A stretch of DNA of 36,935 bases from Burkholderiales bacterium (lineage in GTDB: Bacteria; Pseudomonadota; Gammaproteobacteria; Burkholderiales; Casimicrobiaceae). The position numbers and the translations under genes were made by a program. The notes below the pieces were generated by a model. The model was given only the letters and a program-made list of their open reading frames with translations, ran no database searches and was not told the origin of the DNA. Position 1 is the stretch's first letter; every line of letters begins with the position of its first letter. Positions 17,823 to 24,979 of this stretch are shown here, one piece after another. The stretch covers positions 1-36,935 of the forward strand of contig JAICKU010000038.1 in the NCBI GenBank assembly GCA_025927765.1. The letters are read 5' to 3'.

Positions 17823-18994
17823 CAGCCTACCCTCGCCTTCGACGCGACGGCAGGTTGCGCGAGCCACGCGTCGAGATGCAGCGCGATGCGCTCGGCCGCG
17901 TGTCCGTCCCAGAGCTCGGGCACGCGTCCGCGCTTGCCGCCGTTCGCGAAGACGTCGTCGATCGCTTGCGCGATGCGCGCGCGATCGCGGCCCACGATCG
18001 TGTTCGTGCCTTGCGACACGGTGATCGGGCGCTCGGTGTTCTCGCGCATGGTGAGGCACGGCACGCCGAGCGCCGTGGTCTCTTCCTGCATGCCGCCCGA
18101 ATCGGTCAGTACGACGCGTGCCCGCGACATCAATCCAAGCATTTCGAGGTAGCCCTGCGGCGGCACGAGCGCGATGCGCTGCGCATCGACCTGCGACGCG
18201 AGCCCGAAGCGCTCGATGTTCGCGCGCGTGCGCGGATGCACCGGCCACACGAGCGGCATGCGCTGCGCGGCGTCGCCGAGGGCCGCGAGCGCCTCCGACA
18301 GCGCGTCGTAACTGTCGACGTTCGACGGACGATGAAGCGTGACGACCGCGTAGCCATCGCTTCCACGGGCGAACTCGCGCGGGAACCCGTTGGCGGCGAG
18401 CGTGTCCTCGGCAGGAATCGCGCGGGGCAGGTGCTGCCGCAACGAGTCGATCATGACGTTGCCGACGAACTGCACGCGGGCTGCGTCGATGCCCTCGCGC
18501 GCGAGGTTCTGCGCGGCGTCGCGCTCCGTCGTGTAGAGCAGGTCGGCGATCTGGTCGGTGAGGACCCTGTTCACCTCCTCCGGCATCGCGCGGTCGAAGC
18601 TGCGCAGGCCCGCCTCGACATGCGCGACCGGTGCGCCCCGCTTCGTGGCAACGAGCGCGCACGCGATCGTCGAGTTGACGTCGCCGACGACGATCACGCA
18701 GCTGGGCTTCAGGTCGTCGACGACCGGATCGAAGCGGCGCATCACCTCCGCCGTTTGGACCGCGTGCGTGCCCGATCCGACTTCGAGGTTGAGATCGGGC
18801 GCCGGCAGTTCGAGATCGGCGAACAGGCGCTCGTTCATCGCGAGATCGTAGTGCTGGCCGGTATGGACGAGCACAATGCCGGGCAGGCCGGCGCGTGCAC
18901 GGAGCGCGCGCACGAGCGGCGCCATCTTCATGTAATTCGGCCGCGCACCGACCACGCACACGAGCGGGCCCATCGGTCGCAGGATCTCGCCCAT
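17822..18994 (-). CDS. wecB: UDP-N-acetylglucosamine 2-epimerase (non-hydrolysing)
   Basis: The 390-residue protein carries the family motifs CVVGARPNYMKMAPLV, LVHTGQHYD, VVGDVNSTIACALVA and HVEAGLRSFDRAMPEEVNR, together with LTDSGGMQEETTALGVPCL in the C-terminal nucleotide-binding domain. It interconverts UDP-GlcNAc and UDP-ManNAc, supplying the N-acetylmannosamine-type precursor for the exopolysaccharide. Two starts are possible, ATG 18994 and ATG 18973 (second Met, before GPLVCVVGARP); 18994 is preferred because it overlaps the ATPase stop as TGATG, like neighbouring junctions. The gene lies inside the XrtA operon, so the enzyme is probably dedicated to this polymer. Confidence 0.95.
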   Translation of the reverse strand: MGEILRPMGPLVCVVGARPNYMKMAPLVRALRARAGLPGIVLVHTGQHYDLAMNERLFADLELPAPDLNLEVGSGTHAVQTAEVMRRFDPVVDDLKPSCVIVVGDVNSTIACALVATKRGAPVAHVEAGLRSFDRAMPEEVNRVLTDQIADLLYTTERDAAQNLAREGIDAARVQFVGNVMIDSLRQHLPRAIPAEDTLAANGFPREFARGSDGYAVVTLHRPSNVDSYDALSEALAALGDAAQRMPLVWPVHPRTRANIERFGLASQVDAQRIALVPPQGYLEMLGLMSRARVVLTDSGGMQEETTALGVPCLTMRENTERPITVSQGTNTIVGRDRARIAQAIDDVFANGGKRGRVPELWDGHAAERIALHLDAWLAQPAVASKARVG

Positions 18995-20010
18995 CAGTGC
19001 GACGCCGGCCGCTTCGACGGGTCGCTGGCGTCGGGATGCAGCAGGCGATGCAGCAGGTCGACCGCGCCGCCGACCGTCTTTTCGAGGCGCGCGATCCGAT
19101 CCTCGATGTCCCGCAGATGATCGATGGTGGTCGCCGTGCCGTTCGCGGTCGCTGCGGGGCGCGCGTAGCCGTTCACACCCGGCATCGGATCCTGCGGCCC
19201 CAGCTCCTCGCGGATCTCGTGGGCGATCGACTCGACGTCCTCGGCGGTCAGCGCATGCTTCTCGCCCAGGTACCCGGCCAGCAGCAAGCGATTGCACAGC
19301 GTGTTCACGCGCCGGGGAATGCCGCCGCTTCGCGCATGGATCGCGTCGAAGGTCGACGCGTCGAACGCCGGATCGCCGTTCCAGCCGACGTGCGCGAGAC
19401 GGTGCTCGACGTATGACTGCGTGTCCGCCTTGTCCATCGGCCCGAGGTGATACGACGCGATCACGCGCTGGCGCAACTGCTGCATGTCCGGCCCCTGCAT
19501 CATCTCGCGCAGTTGCGGCTGGCCGATCAGGAAGCTCTGCAGCAGCGCCTGGTCGGCGAGCTGGAAGTTCGAGAGCATGCGCAGCTCCTCGATCGCGCGC
19601 GGCGTGAGGTTCTGCGCCTCGTCGACGACGAGCAGCGCGCGCCGCCCCTCGACGGCGAGCTTGCAGAGGAACGCTTCGAGCGACGCGAGCAGCGACGCCT
19701 TGTCGAGCGTCTTCGCGGGCAGGCCGAACGCGACGGCCACCGAGCGCAGCATGTCGTCGGCGTCGAGCTGCGTGCTGACGAGTTGCGCGGCGACCAAGCG
19801 CGAGCGGTCGAGTTGCTCGAACAGGCTTCGCACGAGCGTCGTCTTGCCGGCGCCGACCTCGCCGGTGATGACGATGAAGCCCTCGCTCTGGTAAACGCCG
19901 TACTGCAGGTACGCGAACGCGCGCTTGTGGCCGCGACTGCCGAAGTAGAACGCCGGATCGGGATTGAGCTGGAACGGCTTGCCCGTCAGCCCGTAAAACG
20001 ATTCATACAT
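18994..20010 (-). CDS. XrtA-associated ATPase, GspA/ExeA-like AAA (TIGR03015)
   Basis: The 338-residue protein starts MYESFYGLTGKPFQLNPDPA, the signature of ExeA/GspA-type ATPases. It has Walker A GEVGAGKTT (residues 50-58), Walker B ALLVVDEAQN (about 124-133), a sensor region with IGQPQLREMM, and SGGIPRRVNTLCNRLLLAGYL at the end of the AAA module. The last 70 residues are a variable tail with an acidic/basic coiled segment (LRDIEDRIARLEK). It probably energises or organises the exopolysaccharide export machinery at the inner membrane; the exact role is unknown. The ATG lies 9 nt after the beta-barrel gene stop. Confidence 0.94.
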   Translation of the reverse strand: MYESFYGLTGKPFQLNPDPAFYFGSRGHKRAFAYLQYGVYQSEGFIVITGEVGAGKTTLVRSLFEQLDRSRLVAAQLVSTQLDADDMLRSVAVAFGLPAKTLDKASLLASLEAFLCKLAVEGRRALLVVDEAQNLTPRAIEELRMLSNFQLADQALLQSFLIGQPQLREMMQGPDMQQLRQRVIASYHLGPMDKADTQSYVEHRLAHVGWNGDPAFDASTFDAIHARSGGIPRRVNTLCNRLLLAGYLGEKHALTAEDVESIAHEIREELGPQDPMPGVNGYARPAATANGTATTIDHLRDIEDRIARLEKTVGGAVDLLHRLLHPDASDPSKRPASH

Positions 20011-20019
20011 GCGAACTCG

Positions 20020-21549
20020 TCATCGGTCCACGTAGCGGATGCCGACGAACATCGCGGCTTCGCGGTAACTGTTGTCGGTGCTCGAGAGCATGCGCTGCCA
20101 GCGTACGCCGAACGAGAGATCGGTACGTTGCGACACCTTGGCGCTCAGCGTGCTGCGTAACGTCACGAGCCGCGAGCGGATATCGGAAACGTTGTCGACC
20201 GCGTGGCTGTAGTCGGCGCTCGTCGAAAGCGAATAGAACGGCGTCACGCGCCAGGTCCACACGATGTTGCCACCGGTCTGCGTCGTGTCCTGCTCGAAGA
20301 GGAGCGTCTCGAGCGTCCCCTGCAGGTTGCCGACGGGGCGCGTGCGCTGGCGGTAGATCGTGGCGAGGATCGTATTGCGGGCGCCGACGATGCCCGCGGT
20401 GCCCTGCAGCCCTTCCTGCAGCGTCACCTGCTGGGTGAAGAGCGCGAGGGGTCCGGTCAGCACGGTCGGCAGGCCGCGCTCGCGGATCACCTGATCGACG
20501 AACGTCTGGCGTTGCACCTGGTCGGGAAGGCGCGACGTGAACAGGCGATCGAGCAGCGTCGACACGTTCTCGTTGGCGCTTAGCGCAGCAAGCTCCTGCG
20601 GGAACGTGGTGATGTCGCGGTCGGCACGGAGCGACCAGACCGTGAGCGGCGTCCGGTGGTCGAAGGCAACGTGATACGACCCGCCGAAGAAGCGATGCTC
20701 GACGCTCGCATCGAGCGTCGTGCGATCGGTCGGACGCCAGCGCGCCGCCACTCCGTAGATCGCGTCGGACTGTGTCGGCCCCTGGTAATTGTTGTCCTCG
20801 TAACCGCCGATCAGCGACCAGTGGAGCTGCGCGCTCTGCTGGAAAGCGGCGCGGCCGCGCACGATCTGATTGCGAAGCGGCGTCTCGTCGACGAAGCGCG
20901 TTTCGCTGCGGTCGTATTCGAGGCCGTAGCCGAACGGGCGCGGATCGCGATCGAAGCGCGCGAGGATGCTGTTGGTGTACGAACGACGCGCCTGAAACGA
21001 GGTGTTCGATTCGTTCGCAAAAATGTTGTCGTCGCGGAGCTCGTACGCATAGCCGTCGCCGGTCTTGCCCTTGAGCAGCGGCGAAATGCGATAGGTCTGG
21101 GCGGTGTAGCGATTGTTGGTCGCGTTCGTGAGGTTCGACGGCCGCGGGGCGAACGGCGACACGTACTGCTGCGAAACGTCGGTGGCGGCCTCGATGTAGA
21201 ACAGCCGCTCGACGAGTTCCGCAATGCCGCTCAGGTTGACTTCGGGCAGCACCTGGTTGTTCTCGCTCCCCGTTCGTGCGTACAACAGCACCGGCAGCCT
21301 GACCGTGCCCTCGAGCCGCGTGTGCGCGCCTCGCTCGGACAGCTTGAGCTCGGGCGTGAGCTGCGTCACGAAATCGGCTTTTCGATCGCCGTTGGGCGCG
21401 AGATCGACGTTGTCGGTCAGCGTGAACAGCGTATCGATGCCGGGCTCGAAGTGCCATACCTGCTGCGCAAGCGCGCCGGGCGACAGTGCGACGCCCATGG
21501 CGAACGCGAGCGCGGCACGGGCCGGCGCAACCGGCAACCGGCAACGCAT
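20020..21549 (-). CDS. PEP-CTERM system-associated outer-membrane beta-barrel protein (TIGR03016)
   Basis: From ATG 21549 the protein has 509 residues and a normal signal peptide (MRCRLPVAPARAALAFAMGV, then ALSPGALA before QQVWHF). The mature part shows alternating amphipathic strands and aromatic-rich turns ending in an aromatic C-terminal strand (AAMFVGIRYVDR), as expected for an outer-membrane beta-barrel. Sequence and position match the TIGR03016 barrel of XrtA loci, which probably serves as the exopolysaccharide secretion pore or a surface component. A longer start at ATG 21624 would overlap the kinase gene by 32 nt and add 25 residues before the signal peptide; the shorter start is preferred because of the signal sequence, but neither has a good ribosome binding site. 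Confidence 0.9.
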   Translation of the reverse strand: MRCRLPVAPARAALAFAMGVALSPGALAQQVWHFEPGIDTLFTLTDNVDLAPNGDRKADFVTQLTPELKLSERGAHTRLEGTVRLPVLLYARTGSENNQVLPEVNLSGIAELVERLFYIEAATDVSQQYVSPFAPRPSNLTNATNNRYTAQTYRISPLLKGKTGDGYAYELRDDNIFANESNTSFQARRSYTNSILARFDRDPRPFGYGLEYDRSETRFVDETPLRNQIVRGRAAFQQSAQLHWSLIGGYEDNNYQGPTQSDAIYGVAARWRPTDRTTLDASVEHRFFGGSYHVAFDHRTPLTVWSLRADRDITTFPQELAALSANENVSTLLDRLFTSRLPDQVQRQTFVDQVIRERGLPTVLTGPLALFTQQVTLQEGLQGTAGIVGARNTILATIYRQRTRPVGNLQGTLETLLFEQDTTQTGGNIVWTWRVTPFYSLSTSADYSHAVDNVSDIRSRLVTLRSTLSAKVSQRTDLSFGVRWQRMLSSTDNSYREAAMFVGIRYVDR

Positions 21550-21592
21550 GGCCAGAGCGGCGCGAGTTCGGCCGCGCACGACGCTCGGAGCG

Positions 21593-22528
21593 CTAGCCCG
21601 AGGCGTCGTTCGCGTAATAGCCATAGTAGGTGCCGACGTCGGTCCTGCTCGCCTTGTTCAGGACCATCATCACGATGTCGCAGCTTTCGATCGTCGCGAG
21701 CGCCTGGTTCACCGCATGCTGCGATGTCGCGTCGGCGGCCACCACCATCACGATCTGGCCCATGTTCGTGGCGAGCACGCGCGCTTCGGTCGTCGCGAGC
21801 AGCGGCGGCGAATCGAAAATGATGATGCGGTCGGAGTAGCGTGACGCCATCTGGCGCAGCAGGCTCGCCATCTGCTCGCTCGCAAGGAGCTCCGTCGAGC
21901 GGCGATGGCGCGACCCGGCGGGCAGCAGCGAGAGCTTGTCGATGTTGGTCTTGACGAGCGCGTCGGAGAAATCGAGGTCGTCGCGTGTGAGCAGGTCGAG
22001 GAGCCCCGGGCCATGCGGCGCGCCGAGCTGCTCGGGAATCGACGGGTGCGCGACGTCGCCGTCGACCAGCAGCACGGTGCTGTCGACTTCGGTCGCGATG
22101 CTGAGCGCGAGGTTCAGCGAGGTGAACGTCTTGCCTTCCGACGGCAGCGCACTCGTGACCATGACGAGGTTGCCGTGCTTGACGCGCGCGGTGCCGCGTC
22201 CGAGCGCGTTGCGGATGATCGGTCGCTTGATGACGCGGAATTCCTCGGCGATCTGGGTGGCGCCGGAATCCGGCGTCACGAAGCCGCGCGCCTTGAGACG
22301 CCCGAAATCGAGATCGATGCGGCGCGTGGAAGGCGCGTCGCCGTCGTGCGACGGCGCGCGCGCGTGTTCGCGGCCGCTTCGCGCCGCGTACGGCCGTCCT
22401 TCGAGCGCGACCACGGCGGCTTCGGCCGCGAACGAGGCGCCGGCGGGCGCAGCCTCCCCGGCCCCGTCGACGCCCGCGCGCTGCAACTCCTCGAGTCGCT
22501 TCGCCGCCTGCTCGATGATGCTGCTCAT
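21593..22528 (-). CDS. XrtA/PEP-CTERM locus tyrosine autokinase (TIGR03018, BY-kinase)
   Basis: The 311-residue cytoplasmic BY-kinase has Walker A SALPSEGKT (residues 126-134), Walker A' LLVDGDVA (153-160) and Walker B IIIFDSPPLL. A tyrosine cluster YYGYY lies at the C-terminus, the usual autophosphorylation site. It lacks transmembrane segments and so should pair with the separate Wzz-like protein encoded just upstream, as in Gram-positive CapA/CapB systems. Phosphorylation cycles would control polymer length and export. A good ribosome binding site (GGGAGAGGG) lies 5-6 nt before the ATG. Confidence 0.95.
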   Translation of the reverse strand: MSSIIEQAAKRLEELQRAGVDGAGEAAPAGASFAAEAAVVALEGRPYAARSGREHARAPSHDGDAPSTRRIDLDFGRLKARGFVTPDSGATQIAEEFRVIKRPIIRNALGRGTARVKHGNLVMVTSALPSEGKTFTSLNLALSIATEVDSTVLLVDGDVAHPSIPEQLGAPHGPGLLDLLTRDDLDFSDALVKTNIDKLSLLPAGSRHRRSTELLASEQMASLLRQMASRYSDRIIIFDSPPLLATTEARVLATNMGQIVMVVAADATSQHAVNQALATIESCDIVMMVLNKASRTDVGTYYGYYANDASG

Positions 22529-22541
22529 TTGACCCTCTCCC

Positions 22542-24128
22542 TCATGCGGCGCGCGCGAATAGCAGCGCGAGCGCGAACACCGCGCCGAAGCCGGCGAAGA
22601 GGCTCGTCAAGCCGCCCGCGAACATCCACGAATTGCGACGTCGCGCACGATGCAGCGTATCGCTCGGCAGCATCGACACCATGCCGAGCAACGGACGACG
22701 GCTCACTTCGCGCAGCGTCTTCGCCTCGTGGAACGTCGGCACGAGCTGGCTCGCCGCGAGGCTCGCGAAGAGGCCGAGGCCAAGCGCGAGCACGAACGCA
22801 ATCGCGAGCAGCGCGAGCCGGTTCGGCGCGACCGGCTGCGGCGAGACGCGCGGCGGGTCGATCACGCGGAACTGCGCGCCGCCCGTGTCCTGGATGTCCT
22901 TGCCCATCGTCGCCGATTCGCGCCGCGCGAGCAGCGTTTCGTACGTCTTCTTCTGCACGTCGTAGTCGCGCACCAGTTGCGTGTACTCGGCCTCCGCCTC
23001 GGGCACGAGCCGCGCCTGCGTCTGGAGCAAGTGCTCCTGCGACTCGAGGCCCGACAGCTTCGCACGTGCGGAAGCAACGGCGGCTTCGGCGTCGGCGAGC
23101 GAGATCTTGATCTGCTGCGTGACGGGGTTCTCGGTCGAGCGTGGCGACTTGGCGGCCGCGGCTTGCGCGGCCTTGCGCCGCTCGTCGAGGATCTTCGTAC
23201 GCTGCTCTTCGAGTTGCTGGATCAGGCGCCGCGTCGAGATCACGTCGGGATGCGCCTCCGTGTACTTGCGCAGGAGCGTGTCGAGGTCCTTCTTCAGAGC
23301 ATCGAGGCGCGTGTCGACATCGGGGACGGCCTCGTTGACGATCGTCGGCGCCTGCGCGAGCAGGTCCGGCATCTCCTCGCCGGAAAGCTCGCGCTTGTAG
23401 GAGTCGCGCGCCTGCTCGGCGCTGTTGAGGTCGAGCTTCGCCGCCTCGATTTGCTGCCGCAGTCCGGAAACGCGTGCGAAATAATCCTGCCCCTGCACGC
23501 CGCTGGCCGCGCCGGCGATGCCCATGTACTTGAGCTTGAAGTCCTTGATGCGATCCTCGGCCGCCTGCAAATTCTTCTGGTAGCTGCGAATCTGGTCGTC
23601 GAGGAACTTCACCGCCGTCTGCGTATCCTGGCGCTTGTCGCCGAGACTCGACTCGACGAAGATCGTGAGCAGCGACTGCACCACCTTGCGCGCCAGCGTC
23701 GGATCGGGATCGCGGTAACTGATCGTGTAGAGGTTCTGCGAGACCGCGCCCGACGTCGTGTTCGCTTCGAGCCGGATCGTCTTCGTCACCTTGTCGATCA
23801 GTTCCTCGCGGTCGGAGGTGCCCCGCGTCTTCAGATCGAGGTCGGCCATGCGCACGAGCTTCTCGACGTTGGGCCGGCTGATCAGCGTGCGGCTCATCAG
23901 CGCGACCTGCTGGTCGAGATTGGGCTGGATCGCGAGGCCCGCCAGGAGCGGGCGCAGCAGCGTTTCCGTGTCGACGTAGACGCGTGCGCTCGCTTCGTAA
24001 CGCTCGGGAATCTTGTAGACCACGGCGATGCCGATGATCGCCGCGACCCAGGCGACGGCAAGGCCGATCCAGCGGCGATGCCACATCCCGCGCAGGAGGC
24101 GGGTCAACTGCTGTACGAACTCTTGCAT
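22542..24128 (-). CDS. XrtA system polysaccharide chain-length determinant (Wzz-like, TIGR03007)
   Basis: The 528-residue inner-membrane protein has a first transmembrane helix at about 20-38 (WIGLAVAWVAAIIGIAVVYKI). A periplasmic Wzz domain (YEASARVYVDTETLLRPLL) follows, then a long coiled-coil region from about 180 to 400 rich in Gln, Glu, Lys and Ala. A second hydrophobic helix follows the PQPVAPNRLALLAIAFVLAL segment, and a further hydrophobic segment lies at the extreme C-terminus. It regulates exopolysaccharide length and is the likely partner and activator of the tyrosine autokinase encoded 13 nt downstream. It starts 32 nt after the export-lipoprotein stop. Confidence 0.94.
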   Translation of the reverse strand: MQEFVQQLTRLLRGMWHRRWIGLAVAWVAAIIGIAVVYKIPERYEASARVYVDTETLLRPLLAGLAIQPNLDQQVALMSRTLISRPNVEKLVRMADLDLKTRGTSDREELIDKVTKTIRLEANTTSGAVSQNLYTISYRDPDPTLARKVVQSLLTIFVESSLGDKRQDTQTAVKFLDDQIRSYQKNLQAAEDRIKDFKLKYMGIAGAASGVQGQDYFARVSGLRQQIEAAKLDLNSAEQARDSYKRELSGEEMPDLLAQAPTIVNEAVPDVDTRLDALKKDLDTLLRKYTEAHPDVISTRRLIQQLEEQRTKILDERRKAAQAAAAKSPRSTENPVTQQIKISLADAEAAVASARAKLSGLESQEHLLQTQARLVPEAEAEYTQLVRDYDVQKKTYETLLARRESATMGKDIQDTGGAQFRVIDPPRVSPQPVAPNRLALLAIAFVLALGLGLFASLAASQLVPTFHEAKTLREVSRRPLLGMVSMLPSDTLHRARRRNSWMFAGGLTSLFAGFGAVFALALLFARAA

Positions 24129-24160
24129 TGCGTTATTCCGGACTCGGGCGGGTCACGCGA

Positions 24161-24808
24161 TCAGAACCAGCTTTGCGGAATGATCAGGATGTCGCCGGGA
24201 CGCATCGCGACATTGGCGGTGATGTCGCCGCCCTTGATGAGGTCGCGCAGCCGAACGCTGTAGATCTTTCCACCGTCGGCTACGCGAAAAATACGGGCCG
24301 CGTTGCCGTCGGCGAAGTCGGTGAGACCGCCGGCCTGGATCATCACGTCGAGCACCGTCATGTCCTTGCGAAACGGCAGGATCTGCGGCTTGGCGGCTTC
24401 GCCGATCACGCGCACCTGCTCGCTCGTCGGGCCGACGAAGTTGGTGACGACGATGGTCACGACCGGATCGCGGATGTACTTGACGAGCGCCTTCTCCATG
24501 TCGCGCTCGAGCTCGGACGGGGTCTTGCCGAGCGCAGGCAGGTCGTCGATGAGCGGCGTGGTGATCTTGCCGTCGGGACGTACGGGCACCGACATCGACA
24601 ACTCCGGATTGCGCCATACAATCACGTTCACCACGTCGGACGGACCGATGTGATAGTTGTAGTCGACGTCGCCGAGCGATGCGGGTGCCGGCGCGTACTG
24701 CGGCCCCGCACATGCCGCGAGCACGAGCGAGAACAAGAAAGGAATCAGATGCCCGAGCCGGACACGACGTTGCAAACCTGCGTCACGACCTTGCGGTTCC
24801 TGCAGCAT
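24161..24808 (-). CDS. XrtA system exopolysaccharide export lipoprotein (Wza-like, TIGR03027)
   Basis: The 215-residue lipoprotein has a signal sequence ending in a lipobox (LAAC, mature Cys33). A polysaccharide export domain follows (YHIGPSDVVNVIVWRNPELS, then VPVRPDGKITTPLIDDL), then an SLBB domain (VRVIGEAAKPQILPF, AGGLTDFADGNAARIFR) and a final MRPGDILIIPQSWF. It forms the periplasmic/outer-membrane part of the polysaccharide translocon. ATG 24808 is fixed by a GGAGGA Shine-Dalgarno sequence 4 nt upstream; longer in-frame starts would run through the promoter. It is the first gene of the 16-gene minus-strand run, directly behind a sigma-54 promoter. Confidence 0.95.
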   Translation of the reverse strand: MLQEPQGRDAGLQRRVRLGHLIPFLFSLVLAACAGPQYAPAPASLGDVDYNYHIGPSDVVNVIVWRNPELSMSVPVRPDGKITTPLIDDLPALGKTPSELERDMEKALVKYIRDPVVTIVVTNFVGPTSEQVRVIGEAAKPQILPFRKDMTVLDVMIQAGGLTDFADGNAARIFRVADGGKIYSVRLRDLIKGGDITANVAMRPGDILIIPQSWF

Positions 24809-24811
24809 GCT

Positions 24812-24817
24812 TCCTCC
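24812..24817 (-). promoter_or_regulatory. ribosome binding site of the export-lipoprotein gene
   Basis: GGAGGA on the minus strand ends 3 nt before ATG 24808. It is the strongest Shine-Dalgarno match in the operon and decides the start of the first gene. Confidence 0.8.
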
Positions 24818-24858
24818 GGTAGCCGACCATCGAGGGTGCGGCCGATGATAACAAGTGT

Positions 24859-24870
24859 TTCGACGTCGAA
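24859..24870. repeat. 12-bp perfect palindrome in the divergent promoter region
   Basis: TTCGACGTCGAA is a perfect palindrome lying just downstream of the predicted sigma-54 start site of the 16-gene operon, in the 5' untranslated region. It could be an operator or simply chance in GC-rich DNA. No regulator in the window can be assigned to it. Confidence 0.35.
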
Positions 24871-24886
24871 CCGAGCGGAAGAACCA

Positions 24887-24902
24887 AGCACGGTTCGTGC
24901 CA
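24887..24902 (-). promoter_or_regulatory. sigma-54 (-24/-12) promoter of the 16-gene XrtA operon
   Basis: Read on the minus strand, the site is TGGCACGAACCGTGCT. Against the consensus TGGCAC(G/A)-N4-TTGC(A/T) it matches 11 of 12 informative positions, with the invariant GG and GC correctly 10 bp apart; only the first T of the -12 element is G. The transcript would start near 24876 and leave a leader of about 68 nt before ATG 24808. Sigma-54 control with the PrsK/PrsR two-component system is known for PEP-CTERM systems in some betaproteobacteria. Confidence 0.8.
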
Positions 24903-24910
24903 TCACTTCG

Positions 24911-24926
24911 TGGCATACGCCGCGCT
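24911..24926 (+). promoter_or_regulatory. candidate sigma-54 promoter facing the DUF1302 gene
   Basis: TGGCATACGCCGCGCT on the plus strand matches the -24 element fully (TGGCA, pyrimidine, purine) and keeps the GC and final T of the -12 element, but the two T residues of -12 are replaced by GC. The predicted start is near 24937, about 43 nt before ATG 24980. Only 8 bp separate it from the divergent promoter at 24887-24902. Confidence 0.5.
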
Positions 24927-24947
24927 TCGTGAGAGCACAGGATGTTA

Positions 24948-24968
24948 GCGAAACTCCCTGCGTTTCGC
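24948..24968. repeat. inverted repeat, possible activator site
   Basis: GCGAAAC and GTTTCGC form a perfect 7-bp inverted repeat with a 7-nt spacer. It lies 46 to 66 bp upstream of the -24 box of the minus-strand sigma-54 promoter, a plausible place for an NtrC-type activator. It also lies downstream of the start site of the plus-strand promoter. Function is inferred from position only. Confidence 0.4.
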
Positions 24969-24979
24969 GGTCTCGGCTG

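Noticed and set aside
20003-21544. A long second frame inside the beta-barrel gene
   Set aside because: It is Arg-rich, has no signal peptide or known motif, and runs in the same direction one frame off the barrel gene, which has a signal peptide and a proper C-terminal strand.
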